Assembly: GCA_003833135.1 (NCBI GenBank)
Contig: QZLH01000604.1
Location: 9,523 to 29,133 of the forward strand
Source: Oehlia diaphana
Lineage: Eukaryota; Glomeromycota; Glomeromycetes; Glomerales; Glomeraceae
Length of the DNA stretch: 19,611 bases
Reading direction: 5' to 3'
Both the position numbers and the translations under genes were made by a program. Below are positions 1 to 8,463 of this stretch, one piece after another (positions within the stretch are counted from its first letter, which is position 1; each line of letters starts with the position of its first letter). The notes under the pieces are model-generated. The model ran no database searches, was not told the origin of the DNA, and worked only from the letters and a program-made list of their open reading frames with translations.

Positions 1-216
1 AAAAAAAAAAATTTACCGGTAAGAAGATAAAAACGTTTTTTTTTTTTTTGAAAAAAAAAAAAAATAATGAATTTTCTTTAAACGTAAAAGTGGAAAGAGT
101 TGTAAGAACGAAAAACAAGCCAAATTCCAAAATTCGTCTATATTTATATTGATTTTCTCTATCTTTATATCTTGTGCTCCATTTGTGAAACATTTTCACG
201 TGATCTTTGTTTTTAG
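1..216 (+). other. Partial intron upstream of the TBP core exon
   Basis: This is AT-rich, non-coding-looking sequence with long A and T runs, ending in a T-rich tract and TTTTAG at 211-216. The acceptor is placed there because the next base completes a split codon, most likely the conserved Gln before Asn-Ile-Val-Ala in TBP. The only strong donor-like site upstream, GGTAAG near 19-24, would give the wrong residue at that junction. The TBP N-terminus and promoter therefore probably lie beyond the left edge. Confidence 0.6.
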
Positions 217-1008
217 AAACATCGTCGCCACTGTCAACCTTGACTGTAGACTTGACCTCAAAACAATTGCACTTCATGCCAGAAACGCAGAGTATAATCC
301 AAAGGTACTACCGCATTCCATGCGTTAGTAGCATAGTCAACTGTGGTATATAAAATTATATCAAGAATATTTATGCTAAACAATGATACAACCACCCATG
401 TTATTAGCGTTTCGCTGCTGTTATCATGCGTATCCGTGAACCTAAAACGACGGCCCTGATCTTTGCTTCTGGCAAGATGGTCGTCACCGGTGCTAAATCT
501 GAAGATGACTCCAAACTTGCAAGCAGAAAATACGCTCGTATCATTCAGAAACTCGGCTTTGCTGCTAAATTTACCGATTTCAAGATTCAAAACATTGTCG
601 GATCTTGTGATGTTAAATTCCCTATTCGTTTGGAAGGTTTAGCTTATTCTCACGGACATTTCAGCAGTGTAAGTATTGCAAAAGAAAAGAATTTAACAAA
701 TTTTTAATATAAATAGCATGAGTATTTTGTTTTTAATATTTTCTCTGTCTTTTTTTTAGTATGAACCAGAATTATTCCCAGGTCTTATTTATCGTATGGT
801 TAAGCCCAAGATTGTACTTTTAATCTTTGTGTCCGGAAAAATTGTATTAACTGGTGCTAAAGTAAGTAGATAAAAAAATTTTATCGAACATCGAACATGT
901 AAACGGCGCTGTTAATTAATTTTCTGTTACACTTTATAGGTACGACAGGAAATTTATGATGCTTTTGAATCCATCTATCCTGTATTAACTGAATTTAGAA
1001 AGCCTTAA
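217..1008 (+). CDS. TBP: TATA-binding protein, C-terminal core domain (5' partial)
   Basis: TBP is the general transcription factor that binds and bends TATA DNA in the minor groove for RNA polymerases I, II and III. The visible exons are 217-304, 408-668, 760-861 and 940-1008; all three introns are GT-AG. Joined, they give about 172 residues, nearly the whole two-repeat saddle domain. Repeat 1 runs from [14 protein letters not shown] through [19 protein letters not shown] to the helix ending QKLGF. Repeat 2 runs from [17 protein letters not shown] through [20 protein letters not shown] to the terminal LTEFRKP. Both repeats keep the stirrup segments (TALIF and VLLIF) that carry the DNA-intercalating Phe. 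The stop is TAA at 1006-1008. The variable N-terminus and its exon or exons lie outside the window. The match to eukaryotic TBP is near-complete, so the family is not in doubt. Confidence 0.95.
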
Positions 1009-1785
1009 ACTGATCAATTTTTTATAATATTTTATTATCAAGAGTTGTCAGTGATTAAAGAATAATATGTGTTGAATTCTATTAGCTTGACTAATAGTGA
1101 CACATATGTCTTTTTTTTAATCAAATATGGCTTTTAATTTTCCAAGCTTTTTTTTTGATGTTAAGGGAAAATAACCGAGCAATTATAACAAGAAACCACG
1201 CAATTTAATTTGCATAAATTTAATAATTCCCATTTCTTTTATATATTCTAATCATTGCGGATTTAATTCACTTTAATGAACATTTGTGTTTAGTTTTTTT
1301 ACATTCTCATAAATCATATTGGGGTCTGTTGTGTACAATACACGATGGATTTTGTTTCTTTTTCCACAAACTATTTTGATTCATTTTATTGCTATGTATT
1401 TATTACTATACAGTAATAGATTGAATTGGTGTAATATATATTCTGAAATAAGCGCATTTGTACAAAAATTTCCCCCTTCCCCTTTTAAATTTTTTTTTTT
1501 TTATCTTTGATTATAATTGAATCTTTTTTTTTTCTTTTTTTTTATTTTGCTTTAAGAAAAAGACAAGGTATGATTGCAATAATCAAAGGTTTTTTTTTTT
1601 AAATTTTAAAAAGTATTTCTCTTTTTTTATTCCTAATAATGATTCGTAAATATTTCTTTTTGCTTATATCTAAGTGACATTAATTAATTTACGAATGCAA
1701 TGAAAAAAAAGAAACATGCAAAAAAAAAAAAAATTCTTCACTTTGAAAAGTATTGTTTTTATTAGATTAGTTTTTTTTCCATAAA

Positions 1786-1817
<32 letters not shown>

Positions 1818-2256
1818 TTCTTTTATTATTGATTAGGAAATTCTTTACAAAATAGATTTATATAAATAAACTCTAAAAAAAGAAAAAAATTACTATAATC
1901 GAAAACTACGAAGTTAATTTTTTCCATACACTGTAATACTGTAAAAGGAAAGGTTTTAGATTTTCCTGTCACGCATAAAAAAATTTTTTTTTTGCAAACA
2001 AAATCTTTTTTTTTCTTTTTTAAAAAATATCGTAATATTTACGAGTTTGGAAAGTTTTGTACAACTTTTTTTAAAAAAAAATTATTTATTTATTACAGAT
2101 GAATCCAATTATTTTTTCTAATATTATAAAGTTAAATTTTAAACTACCCATTTATTTTCAACAAAAGAAAATCCATACCTTTCGTCAAATTAATAAATTA
2201 CACAATAAATTCTTTAAAAATTGTATTGAAAATAATTTTTTAAAATTTGAATACAA
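1009..2256. other. Intergenic AT-rich stretch
   Basis: No gene is supported in these 1.25 kb. The sequence is dominated by homopolymer A/T tracts. Just after the TBP stop there is an interrupted hairpin: stems 1065-1072 with 1100-1107 and 1080-1085 with 1091-1096, loop CTTGA. It may lie in the TBP 3' UTR. The longest open frame here, 63 codons near 1319-1510, is rich in Phe and Leu encoded by T runs and shows no recognisable domain. Confidence 0.6.
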
Positions 2257-2259
2257 TTA

Positions 2260-2426
2260 GGGTGCTATCAGATATTACCTAATATTTTAGGGGGAGGGGG
2301 GGTAACTAAAGATCTTAGGTTACATATAATACTATATAAGGAATTATATATAAAATATATCTTACCTAGGGGGGGGGGGGTAAGCTCTTATATTAAAGTG
2401 ATATTAGGTAATATCTGACAGTGCCC
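2260..2426. mobile_element. Harbinger-like MITE (167 bp)
   Basis: The element has 26-bp terminal inverted repeats. The left end begins GGGTGCTATCAGATATTACC and the right end, read in reverse, begins GGGCACTGTCAGATATTACC; 23 of 26 positions match. It is flanked by TTA on both sides (2257-2259 and 2427-2429). A three-base TTA/TAA duplication with GGG-starting ends is typical of the PIF/Harbinger superfamily. It has no coding capacity. Inside are two G-rich runs (2290-2302, five G, A, seven G; and 2369-2380, twelve G) separated by a TATA-rich middle. The end lies 19 bp before the start codon of the next gene. Confidence 0.75.
2330..2360 (+). promoter_or_regulatory. Possible TATA-rich promoter supplied by the MITE
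   Basis: The MITE middle holds overlapping TATATAA/TATATAAAA motifs about 85-115 bases before the hydrolase start codon. Nothing else between the MITE and the ATG could act as a core promoter, since only 19 bp remain. This is inferred from position and base content only. Confidence 0.3.
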
Positions 2427-2445
2427 TTATCCAATTACAAGAAAA

Positions 2446-3779
2446 ATGAGTACTAAGCCTGAAAGCGAAGTTAGTGAAGGATTACCTTTTAAAACTTTAA
2501 GATTTTTACCAAAAAATGGACAAGAGAAAAAGAATTCTGCTATATTAGTCTTACAAGAATGGTAAGTTTAGTTATGTTCTTTATTGTAATAAAATAAAAA
2601 GTAAATAGGTAAATATTGTGAAGTGTTGATATGTGCAATAATGCGAATAATACGCGAAGAATTTATATTAATTAAATAGGTGGGGGATCAATGAACAAAT
2701 CAAAATTCATGCTCAACGTATTGCTGATAATACAAATACATTGACTGTTGTTCCCGATCTTTACAAAGGTAAACTTGGTTTATCTCAAGAGGTAAGCATA
2801 TTAATGAAATATTTTTTTAAAAAAAAACGTGATTTGGTTTAAATTTTTTGTTTTCTAAATTTATTAGGAAGCGAGTCATCTGATGACTGTAAGAATCTTT
2901 CATCATATACAAACGTATTTGTCTTCAATAGAGTAAATATAACACTTTATTTCATTTAATATGCATAAAAAAGAATTTGGATTGGAAACATGCGTTAGTG
3001 GAATTAGAGTCACTTGTTGACTCTTTGAATAAAGAAAATCGAGAGTAAGTTTTAGATATGATTATCAAGAATTAGTGAGAATTTTAATAACCACGTGAGT
3101 GATGATTTATTTCAGAAAAATTGGTTCCATCGGATTTTGTATGGGAGGTGAGATTAATTATTTATCTCAAAATGAGAGTTATTTTTTTTTTTTTTCATTT
3201 AGAAAAATTTTTGAATTTGAATATTAGGTGCTATGAGTCTTGCTCTTGCATCACATTTGAAGCCAAAGAAACCTTTGAGCGCGGCTGTTACTTGTTATGG
3301 TATTCCATCTCCGACAATTTGTGATTTGTCTGTTATTGCTGTAACAACTCCCGTGCAGGTTCGTGGTTTCAAACATAAACTTATGAGAAGATAATTTTTA
3401 GAAATTATAATAATGGACTTATTATCTAGGGTCATTTTGGAAAGGAAGATAATATGACTGGGTTTAGTGATCTAAATGCTGGTATGCAATCATGCAATCA
3501 TTCAAGAAGCTTTTTTTTTTATAGCTGTATAATTTCTTTATTTTTTTCTATTTAGCTAATTCTCTTGAAAGACAACTTGAAGAAGGAATAGAAAGATTTG
3601 ATGAACCAGGAAAAGAAATTGCAATTTATAGATATGACGGACAAGGTCACGCATTTTTGAATGATGAAGAATGGGCATTAAAAATGCGCAAAGAACTTGG
3701 ATTTGTCGGCGGTGATAATGATGAAATTAAAAGTTTAGCTTGGAAGAGAATTTATGAGTTTTTTAATAAATACTTGTAA
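2446..3779 (+). CDS. Dienelactone hydrolase family protein (alpha/beta hydrolase)
   Basis: This is a predicted cytosolic alpha/beta hydrolase of the dienelactone/carboxymethylenebutenolidase family, whose members hydrolyse lactones or esters; the substrate here is unknown. The exons are 2446-2561, 2680-2791, 2868-2888, 2974-3044, 3116-3147, 3228-3358, 3430-3481 and 3556-3779. Joined, they give 252 residues, the usual family length. E38 lies in LVLQEWWG, the position of the conserved active-site Glu. The nucleophile C115 lies in GFCMGG, the acid is probably D168 in GHFGKEDN, and H210 lies in GQGHAF. PDLYKGK after strand 2 is also typical. Joins are fixed by codon phase and by the conserved WWG and MGG motifs, which are split across introns. 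Exons 3 and 5 are only 21 and 32 bases. There is no signal peptide. Catalytic residues are intact, so the gene is probably functional. Confidence 0.93.
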
Positions 3780-3789
3780 AATAAAAAAA

Positions 3790-3918
3790 ACTTGTATTTA
3801 TGTCAACGGAAAACAAGTCCTCACACTAGCAGAAGAAATAAAAAAGTATGATACTAAGACTCTTAACGAATTTTTTAAAGGAACAGTAATTAAGTCTAAT
3901 GATACTTTTTTACTATGA
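3790..3918 (+). pseudogene. Coding-like fragment, unknown
   Basis: One frame just past the hydrolase stop reads as a protein-like stretch of about 40 residues, including VNGKQVLTLAEEIKKYD and TLNEFFKGTVIK, ending at TGA 3916-3918. Its amino-acid mix (charged, few Phe/Leu runs) is unlike the translations of surrounding AT-rich DNA. It has no start codon of its own in a convincing context. It could be a relic exon of a gene family or chance. I do not recognise the family. Confidence 0.2.
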
Positions 3919-4487
3919 TCTAAAAAGTTAAGGTTAGTTCGTTCGGTAAATAATCAGATGTCGATTTGGTTGTTTCAAATTTTTTACTATAATTAGGCAG
4001 TTTAATGTATATAATCCTAAAATTTTTATTTTCTAAATTATCTAATAAATTAATCATACATGTATACACGTAAGTGACGTAACTTCGTCGTATGTATTTA
4101 AATCATTATTAATATTTCTCTATATATCTAATGTTACTATAATACCGTATTTTTTACTCCTATTTTTCAAAAATTCTAGATAGCATATATTACTTGTCAA
4201 TAAATATATTGTTAAATATCAAATTCTTTAAAAAGAATACACTCAGCACTATAAAAAATACCCAATGCCGGTATTTTGGAAATCAAAACTTGGAAATTAA
4301 AAACATCACTTATGTGTATTTCTTAAAACTAATAATAATAAAATAAAATAAAAAACAATTTTAAGTATGAAAGAATTAATATATCACTTGTGCATATTCT
4401 AACTTATTTATTTTTATTATAAATGCAAAATAAAAATTTGAGTATACTCCTTTCGAATAGCAAAATAAATTTAAAATATAAAAAAAA

Positions 4488-4574
4488 ATGACCGATACTG
4501 TATATGGTTTTCAGGAACAACTTGGTTGTACAGAATATAGTAGAGAATATAGACCTGAATCACTTTTAAAATGA
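4488..4574 (+). CDS. Small upstream ORF (28 codons), hypothetical
   Basis: An ATG after an A-rich run opens a 28-codon frame that starts MTDTVYGFQEQLG and stops at TGA 4572-4574, ending 91 bases before the APN2 start codon. If the APN2 transcript begins upstream of it, this would be an upstream ORF that could lower APN2 translation. There is no domain. Its composition is plausible for a peptide, but the length is within chance. Confidence 0.2.
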   Translation: MTDTVYGFQEQLGCTEYSREYRPESLLK

Positions 4575-4575
4575 T

Positions 4576-4581
4576 ACGCGT
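4576..4581. promoter_or_regulatory. ACGCGT (MluI cell-cycle box-like) upstream of APN2
   Basis: A perfect ACGCGT lies 85 bp before the APN2 start codon. In yeasts this hexamer is the binding core of the MBF (Mbp1/Swi6-type) factor, which drives S-phase genes including DNA replication and repair genes. It is unusual in such AT-rich non-coding DNA, and the neighbour gene's repair role fits. Another copy occurs in the APN2 coding region at 5865-5870, so chance remains possible. Confidence 0.35.
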
Positions 4582-4665
4582 AAATTCGGAAGAAAACATA
4601 TTTATTTATATATATTTTTTTTTTGAGTCACTATTAGTGAGATCAACTATAATATTCCATAAAGT

Positions 4666-6974
4666 ATGCGTATAATAACGTGGAATGTTAATGGGATAAG
4701 GTCAATTACAAACTATTATCCGTAAGTCATTGAAAAATTCCAATGGTCAATTGTTCTTTCTGAGTGAATACGTGTTTCAAACTGATTTTCGAAATGCTTT
4801 CATGAAGTATAGATGGAGCAAGCATAAGGATTATAAGGTTAATTTTTAAATACCATAACTTTTATATTTTAAATTTTTTTTAAAGCCATAATTTATTTTA
4901 GCAAGTACTGGATACGCTCAACGCTGATATAATTTGTTTTCAAGAAACAAAAATTACTTTAGATAAGTTAGATTCTTCATTGGCAATAGTACCAGGATAT
5001 GATGCTTATTTTTCCTCTTCGAGAGGAAAAGGTGGATATGCTGGGGTCGTCATCTATGTAAAGACAAGTGTCATAAGACCTATTGCAGCTGAGGAAGGAA
5101 TTTCCGGTATTCTAAACGAAGTACCAGCGAATGCTAAATCGAAAGATGTAACGACGGCAGGAATCGGACCCAGTATTATTAGTGAATTTACAACTGAAGA
5201 ATTGTTGGAAATAGATTCAGAAGGTCGATGTGTTATCCTTGATTTTGGGATATTTGTATTGTTCAATGTCTACTGTGTACACGAATCATCCCAAGGGCGA
5301 CTTCCTTACAAACTGAGATTCTATAATATTCTACAAAGACGTGCAGAAGCTCTACTTGATTCTGGGAGAGAAGTTATAATTGTTGGAGATTTGAATGTAA
5401 CACATCGAGTAATTGATCATTGTGATCCTCAAAAATCAATTAAGGAACATGGTTTAAAATCTTTTGGTGACCATCCGGCAAGAAAATGGCTTGACAGTTG
5501 GATTTCACCGAACGGGCCAATGATTGATTTATGTAGGAAGTTTCATCCGGATGAAGAAGGATTATTTACATGTAAGTTGTTTTATTACTATAAATTATTA
5601 ATATATATTATTATTATTATTGTATATACGTAAAAGTATATTTCTATTCGTTAATAGGCTGGAATACATTAATCAATGCAAGGTGATGCAATATTTCATA
5701 ATAATTATTACGACTCTTCTTTCAATAGAAACTCACTAATAATATTTTAATATTTTAAAACTAATACCAGGCCAATAAATTATGGTATTGTGAAACTTTT
5801 TTTTAAAAAAAAATTTAATGAAAATTAATACTTATTTTTCTCTTATCTGTTATTGTATTTAGGAACGCGTTTAGATTATATACTTGTTAGTGAAGGTTTA
5901 ACTAAATGGTTCAAGTCATGCAATGTAGAACAAGACATTATGGGGTCAGATCATTGTCCTGTCTCTTGTGAATTGTTTGATGAAATATATGAAGGAGATA
6001 ATAAACTTTCCTTACTTAAGGAAAATACTTTAATGACCCTAACACCTAAGCTTTGTGCAAAAAATTTGGTAAGGTTTTCTGGGAAGCAGCAAACATTGAA
6101 AAGCTTTTTTATCAAACAGGAGATAAAAGAAAAAGAGGCACAGGAAAGGAAATCAGTAAAGACAAGTAATGATAACATTGTTGAAAATATTCCTGAAACT
6201 TTAACTGGTAATACAATACCAACAGATTCACCAATTGACATCTCTGAAGGTTTAAAAGAGCAATCGGAAATTAAAAAGTCGGGCCAAGCTTCGGTTAGTA
6301 AAGTACAAAAAGCTAAGGCTAATTCTTCCAAACTTATTAGGGAAAAAAGTAGCAAAGCACAGGCAAAGTCAAAATTATCATATCCAACCAATCAAGTATC
6401 TTTAATATCATTGTTCAAAAAAGCTTCTCAAGATACACCACCAGAAAAAAAGTTAGAGGAAGTAACAAAATCGATGGAACTGAAAGACTCTCAAGGTTTA
6501 CAAGAAATGAGTACTATTTCAGAAAATATATCAGATTCTTCAAATTCTTTTGAAGAATCTTTAGATGATATTATTAATAATGTTGAAGATGAGTGCATAG
6601 AAGTTTCTTCCAGCAATAATAAAAGTGATATACAATCTCAATGGAACGCTTTGTTTAAACCACGGCCTATTCCAAATTGTATTGGACATGGAGAGCCATG
6701 TAAAGAATATACAGTCAACAAACCTGGGATAAATCAGGGAAGACGATTCTACTTGTGTTCAAGGTAATAAATAACAAAGTTTTCTGATTCAATATATATT
6801 ATTAAATAAATAATTGTTTTCTTCTTAAACAGACCCGTCGGAAACTCTCAAGAAAGTCGGTGTAAATTTTTTGAATGGACTAATGGAAATAAGCTAAAGT
6901 TATCAAAATCTGTAAAAAGATATTCTGATCAAAAGCAAGATAATGGGTTAAATAAAAAGAAACGAGATTTTTAA
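4666..6974 (+). CDS. APN2: AP endonuclease 2 (class II, exonuclease III family) with PIP box and GRF zinc finger
   Basis: APN2/APE2 cleaves DNA at abasic sites and trims damaged 3' ends in base-excision repair, working with PCNA in the nucleus. The exons are 4666-4721, 4813-4837, 4902-5571, 5658-5682, 5771-5784, 5863-6763 and 6833-6974, giving 610 residues. The catalytic domain spans about 1-300: MRIITWNVNGIR (N7), E42 in FQETK, Y151, GDLNVTH (D190, N192), TRLDYIL (D268) and GSDHCPV (D293, H294). A Lys/Ser-rich linker follows, with a PIP box QQTLKSFF at 339-346 and a second similar motif QVSLISLF at 441-448. The C-terminal GRF zinc finger has C536, H539, C562 and C574 and ends near FFEWTNG. 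All expected catalytic and zinc residues are present. Exons 2, 4 and 5 are only 25, 25 and 14 bases, and are required to restore the conserved YYPWSKHK and TCWNT-NAR-YGTR segments. Confidence 0.95.
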
Positions 6975-7236
6975 TTTTTGTTAGTATGATTAATGAGCGT
7001 ATTAATTAAATTCAATGGCTCTATATACTTTTTAATATGTTGGTATAACTAATGTATCTATCCAATAGTTTTTTTATTATTATTGTTATGCGTACATAGA
7101 TTTAATATGAGATAACCGACCATATAGAAAACTTTTTATTTATACATATATATTTAGAATATATACTAAATTTATTCATAATTAATAATATTATAAATTT
7201 AAGATAAACTGATCAGTACTGTGATTTCAGTATCAG
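6975..7236. other. Intergenic, APN2 3' region
   Basis: This is AT-rich sequence after the APN2 stop, with several possible AATAAA-like tracts and TATATA runs. I see no gene, RNA or repeat that can be supported here. Confidence 0.5.
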
Positions 7237-7320
7237 ATGACTTACCAATCTGACTATCGATCATCATTTTTATTAGGTTTAGCTATTATTGCAATAGTTT
7301 ATACATTAACAAAAAATTAA
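7237..7320 (+). CDS. Possible 27-residue single-pass membrane peptide
   Basis: An ATG at 7237 opens a 27-codon frame that stops at TAA 7318-7320. Residues 1-8 are polar (MTYQSDYR). Residues 9-24 form one hydrophobic helix (SSFLLGLAIIAIVYTL), followed by TKN, a layout like that of tiny tail-anchored membrane proteins. It lies between APN2 and a decayed transposase, and a TTTCAG acceptor-like site precedes it by six bases, so it could also be a last exon. I recognise no family. AT-rich DNA can produce such helices by chance. Confidence 0.2.
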   Translation: MTYQSDYRSSFLLGLAIIAIVYTLTKN

Positions 7321-7329
7321 TAAAAATAT

Positions 7330-8373
7330 TTATTCTTCAAGAGTATGAAATTCTTTACAATTTTTGTTACAACACAATGGAATATCACATTTATGACACC
7401 AAAAATTTGATTGAGGAGGATTCTGTAAAGTAGTTCCATTTTTCTTTTTTTGTTGATATCTACACCACAGACAAGCCTCTCTTGTCTATATACAGTACTT
7501 CATATAATGATTATTTCCTACTATATAATGGTAATTCATATGAACTTACAACTCGAATACCACTACCTTTTATATCATTACTCCCTGTACTTTCATTATG
7601 TTTCAGAAAAGAATAATTATCAATTGTATCTTTAATTAACTGATGAATCGAATATAGCTGAAAATTCTTATGATTAATTGTAATTTTTTGCTAATCAGAT
7701 AAGAGTTTATGATCGACATATCTAATAGTCAAAAAAAACAATAGCATCCAAGTTCAAAAAATAGTTAATTGTGTTGAATAATAACTGCATAGTTGATCAG
7801 CAATATTAACACCTCCTATATAATTATTATAGTCATTGATAAACTTTGGAATTGGTAAGATTTTACAAGAAATACCCTCAAATACAGATTTGATTTTTTT
7901 GCTATTAGTACTTGTTTCTCTTGATCTTTTTTGCTTCTTTTGTACTTTATCATTAATATTATATATTGTACTCAACATTGTTATAGAATTGCTATCTATC
8001 CATAATATTGCCAACAGATCATCTACTAGTTAAAAAATCCCACTCATTCTTTTTTCTTTTTTTTTAAAAAAAAATACTGGATATTTTAATGTATTTATTT
8101 GAATAGTTCACATGCACCAATACTTTTTTCATAAAGAAATGAAAATAAGTTTATGCTAGAGAAGTAATTATCCATTTATATATTAAAAGTCTTTTGTGAC
8201 ACTGATAACTGGCTAGCTAAATGATATATTTCAACATCAGTTTATTAACATTGATGATAGTAGCAATATTAAAAATTTCAACCCTTGATGTAAACATATA
8301 AATATGAATGTATATTTTGATTTACATAAAAACAAAATCTTCTATCTTTCCAAGATTAATTTGTTCTTTATTC
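7330..8373 (-). pseudogene. piggyBac-like (DDE_Tnp_1_7) transposase relic
   Basis: This is a decayed cut-and-paste transposase. Reading 5' to 3' on the - strand, recognisable pieces occur in the order expected for piggyBac-type transposases. The first is a weak KPI-like to YMFTSRVE region at about 8373-8270. Next is LASQLSVSQKTFNI, a stop, then MDNYFSSINLFSFLYE and KSIGAC (8223-8110), which contains the conserved MDNYFSS motif. Then comes NEWDFLT followed by a frameshift into LVDDLLAILWIDSN and TMLSTI (8050-7950), then YNNYIGGVNIADQLCSYYST (about 7830-7770). Last is a Cys-rich C-terminal finger, CLWC then WCHKCDIPLCC and CKEFH, ending with TAA at 7330-7332. Several in-frame stops and at least two frameshifts break it, so it cannot make a working protein. 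I found no convincing TTAA-flanked terminal repeats. The 86-codon open stretch at 7754-8014 is one surviving piece. Confidence 0.8.
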
Positions 8374-8463
8374 AAAACTTTACAAAAACATAACATTTTT
8401 AATCAATATAGAATCAATATCATTAAGTTTATCTTAACGGTATTATTTTAATATCATTTCAAC
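8374..8463. other. AT-rich flank and left target duplication of the hAT-like element
   Basis: This short AT-rich spacer ends with ATTTCAAC (8456-8463), which pairs with ATTTCAAT at 9456-9463 as an 8-bp target duplication with one mismatch. Confidence 0.6.

Larger units (their letters stand above)
3780..4665. other. Intergenic region between the hydrolase and APN2
   Basis: This is AT-rich sequence holding the hydrolase 3' UTR and the APN2 promoter. There is a coding-like open stretch at 3790-3918 and a 28-codon open frame at 4488-4574. A small hairpin (AAAATACC, loop CAATGCC, GGTATTTT) lies at about 4255-4277. A CRE/ATF-like TGACGTAA occurs at 4075-4082, which may be chance. No full gene is supported. 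Confidence 0.5.

Noticed and set aside
258..590. 110-codon open frame on the - strand
   Set aside because: It is antisense to the TBP core exons, spans an intron, and has no recognisable domain; a shadow of the real gene.
3121..3324. 67-codon + strand frame starting in the hydrolase gene
   Set aside because: It runs through an intron of the hydrolase and reads the next exon in the wrong frame; the spliced model explains this DNA better.
5054..5266. 70-codon open frame on the - strand
   Set aside because: It lies opposite conserved APN2 catalytic-domain coding sequence and matches nothing.
5951..6391. 146-codon open frame on the - strand
   Set aside because: It is antisense to the APN2 linker and PIP-box exon, rich in Leu/Ser/Phe from complement of Lys/Glu codons; a shadow.
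7836..8033. 65-codon open frame on the + strand
   Set aside because: It is antisense to the surviving middle of the piggyBac-like transposase relic.
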